NCBI GenBank assembly: GCA_016178595.1
Contig: JACOSY010000038.1
Location: forward strand, 1-64,000
Direction: 5' to 3'
Length of the DNA: 64,000 nt
Origin: Ignavibacteria bacterium
Lineage (GTDB): Bacteria; Bacteroidota; Ignavibacteria; UBA10030; SZUA-254
The notes below the pieces were generated by a model that was given only the letters and a program-made list of their open reading frames with translations, was not told the origin of the DNA and searched no databases. Below are positions 62,376 to 64,000 of the stretch, piece after piece (within the stretch, counting starts at the first letter, position 1; every line of letters begins with the position of its first letter). A program made the position numbers and the translations under genes.

Positions 62376-64000
62376 ATGAAAGCCCTCTATGTTCTTGTAC
62401 TACCAGTACTGGCCATGATGTTCCCAAATCAAATACCGACAACTTCTCCCGATGTCATCGATAAGTACCTAGCGCAATACTCGCCGTATGAGATGAAATT
62501 TGATGCGAGCGGATTTAGCGATAAAGAGAAGACCCTTTTGAAAAAGCTCCTTCAGGCGTCCGAATATCTCGATACGATCTACTGGCTTCAGACGTCGACG
62601 TATGGAATGCACCTCCGTGACAGTCTGGAAAATAGTGAACAAGCGACGAAGCTGCTTACACTCGTCAAGCGAAACGGCGGACCCTTCGAACTCCTAAACG
62701 AGTACGCGACATTCATCGGAACACAGAAATATTATCCGGGAGACGAATTCTATCCACGAGGGATGACCGTGGAGCAGTTCGACTCCTTTGTGAATGACTT
62801 GCCGGAGGTAGAGAAGCAGCGGTTCATGTCGCCGTACTCGGTGATTCGGGACGATGGAAAAGGCGGATATAAAGCCATTCCATTTCATGAAGAATATAAA
62901 CAATACATCGGACCAATTGCACAGCTCCTGAACGATGCTGCCGATCTTTCTGAGAACGAATCGTTTGCAAAATTCCTCCGGTTGAAAGCGAAGGCTCTTC
63001 AGACCGATGATTATTATGATGCGGATGTCGCATGGATCGATATGGAAGGAAGCAAGTTCGATATCGTCTTTGGTCCGTTCGAGACCTACGCCGACGGTAT
63101 CAAAGGTGTGAAGGCAAAGTACGAGGCAAGCATCGAAGTAGTCGATCAAGAGGAATCAAAGAAGCTTGAAGTGTACAAAAGCTACCTCAAGGATATGGAA
63201 GAGAATCTTCCCATCCCTCCGGAGTACAAGTCGGAAGTGAAGGGATTGACGGCAAAGTTTGTTATCGTGCGCGATATCATGAGGAAGGGAGAAGCGATTG
63301 TCGGTTACCAGGCTGTCGCGACGAATCTTCCGAACGATCCTGCGGTGCACGAGAAGAAAGGAACGAAGAAGACGTTTTGGAAGAATATGTTTGCGGCGCG
63401 ATTCAATACAATCATCAAGCCGGTGAGCGTGCGATTGATCGATCCCTCGCAGCAGCAGTATCTCTCTGACGAGGGGTTCTTTCAAGTTGTGCTCATGCAC
63501 GAGATTTGCCATGCAGTCGGACCACGCGTTGTCAAAGTTGGTCCGAAAAAGGGTACGGCAGCGAACGCTGCCATCGGACCGAATTACAGTCCGCTAGAAG
63601 AGGAGAAGGCCGACATCGCCGGACTTCACTCGCTCGCCATGCTTATCGACAAAGGCGTCATCGATAAGAACCGGGAGCGCGAGTTCTACACTTCCTACCT
63701 TGGAAGCTTGTTCAGATCGATCCGATTCGGATTGAACGAAGCTCACGGCAAAGCAGCCGCCATCGAATTGAATTATCTCGTGAAGCAAGGCTCGATCATG
63801 TACGCTCAGAGCACCAGGCGCTGGTCGATTGATTTTTCCAAGATTCGTGATGGAGTAAAAACTCTGGCGAATGAAATCTTGATTTTAGAAGGAAACGGCG
63901 ACGGCCAGAAGGTGCAGGAGTTCTTCGATCGCTGGACGATGATGACGCCGGAATTGCAAACAAGTCTCGACGCTGTCAAGGATATCGCCATCGATGTGCT
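62376..64000 (+). CDS. Dipeptidyl peptidase III-like (M49) metallopeptidase, partial
   Basis: Runs off the right edge with 541 codons read and no stop. The ATG at 62376 has CGGAGA upstream and a promoter behind it. The N-terminus looks like a signal peptide (MKALYVLVLPVLAMMF), so it is probably exported, unlike cytosolic DPP III. DMEGSKFDIVFGPFETYADG is the family core. The zinc site is HEICH (His375, Glu376, His379) with EEEKAD (Glu408-Asp413), a five-residue HExxH rather than the six-residue HELLGH of eukaryotic DPP III. It should remove dipeptides from oligopeptides. The missing part is probably small. Confidence 0.88.
   Translation, partial: MKALYVLVLPVLAMMFPNQIPTTSPDVIDKYLAQYSPYEMKFDASGFSDKEKTLLKKLLQASEYLDTIYWLQTSTYGMHLRDSLENSEQATKLLTLVKRNGGPFELLNEYATFIGTQKYYPGDEFYPRGMTVEQFDSFVNDLPEVEKQRFMSPYSVIRDDGKGGYKAIPFHEEYKQYIGPIAQLLNDAADLSENESFAKFLRLKAKALQTDDYYDADVAWIDMEGSKFDIVFGPFETYADGIKGVKAKYEASIEVVDQEESKKLEVYKSYLKDMEENLPIPPEYKSEVKGLTAKFVIVRDIMRKGEAIVGYQAVATNLPNDPAVHEKKGTKKTFWKNMFAARFNTIIKPVSVRLIDPSQQQYLSDEGFFQVVLMHEICHAVGPRVVKVGPKKGTAANAAIGPNYSPLEEEKADIAGLHSLAMLIDKGVIDKNREREFYTSYLGSLFRSIRFGLNEAHGKAAAIELNYLVKQGSIMYAQSTRRWSIDFSKIRDGVKTLANEILILEGNGDGQKVQEFFDRWTMMTPELQTSLDAVKDIAIDV

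Overview
The window reads as chromosomal DNA of a member of the Bacteroidota/Chlorobiota branch, most likely an Ignavibacteria-like heterotroph. This rests on one gene (49405-51546) ending in a type IX secretion (Por) sorting tail of the NYPNPFNPNTTI type, a TonB receptor with an N-terminal carboxypeptidase-regulatory-like domain, many secreted peptidases, and a B12-dependent (class II) ribonucleotide reductase. No rRNA or tRNA gene was seen. The species cannot be named from this sequence.

Layout. 1-881: no confident gene; the end of a decayed insertion sequence and GC-rich hairpins. 882-2444: guaA. 2613-12545 (minus): a three-gene envelope operon, transglutaminase-like lipoprotein, then penicillin-binding protein 1C, then alpha-2-macroglobulin lipoprotein. 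12903-16196 (minus): a small lipoprotein and nrdJ. 16197-16732: a structured non-coding gap. 16733-22263: acyl-CoA ligase, an unknown polytopic membrane protein rich in conserved-looking histidines, a pseudouridine synthase, a Nudix hydrolase and a PDZ-only protein. 22447-25500: two secreted M28 peptidases. 25626-27182: a beta-helical repeat protein with a membrane tail, followed directly by a 245-bp MITE with 8-bp target duplications. 27558-30301: sugar kinase, mtnA, recO. 30441-34930: HtrA protease and an M16 pair (one with and one without the zinc site). 35092-40946: HNH endonuclease, trpS, a small unknown, scpA/scpB, an MFS transporter and a second pseudouridine synthase. 40947-43340: a repeat-rich accessory patch with two unknown genes and a GIY-YIG nuclease. 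43341-51546: ackA, PspC-domain protein, M14 carboxypeptidase, S9 dipeptidyl peptidase and a T9SS-tailed BNR-repeat protein. 51648-58245: lysS, TonB receptor, Cys-rich secreted protein, glycosyltransferase, an unknown and a Mug/TDG-like protein with substituted catalytic motifs. 58401-64000: a large sortilin/BNR-type secreted protein, an unknown secreted protein and a DPP III-like M49 peptidase running off the right edge.

How the genes fit together. The dominant theme is extracytoplasmic protein handling: at least seven secreted or envelope peptidases (M28 x2, S1C, M16 pair, M14, S9, M49) beside envelope protection and cell-wall synthesis (alpha-2-macroglobulin and PBP1C) and a TonB-dependent importer. 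This suits an organism living on peptides, with acetate kinase as a route to ATP. Housekeeping genes (guaA, nrdJ, recO, trpS, lysS, scpAB) are interspersed without long operons.

Regulatory DNA. Several intergenic regions carry sigma70-like promoters with 16-17 bp spacers (TTGACA-N17-TATTTT, TTGCAA-N17-TATAAT, TTGTCA-N17-TATAAT, TTGAAG-N16-TATATT twice). Two -10 elements read TATCTTTG, matching the Bacteroidota TAnnTTTG form. Repeats cluster between genes: a GGTCGGNAGTNGAACTNCC palindrome family, a GTCACCCTGAGC family, nested C-rich palindromes and short A/T-rich simple repeats. The strongest leads are the MITE, the competing hairpins ahead of 25626, the catalytically altered Mug-like protein, and the histidine-rich membrane protein. 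No complete, clearly new multi-gene system could be demonstrated.
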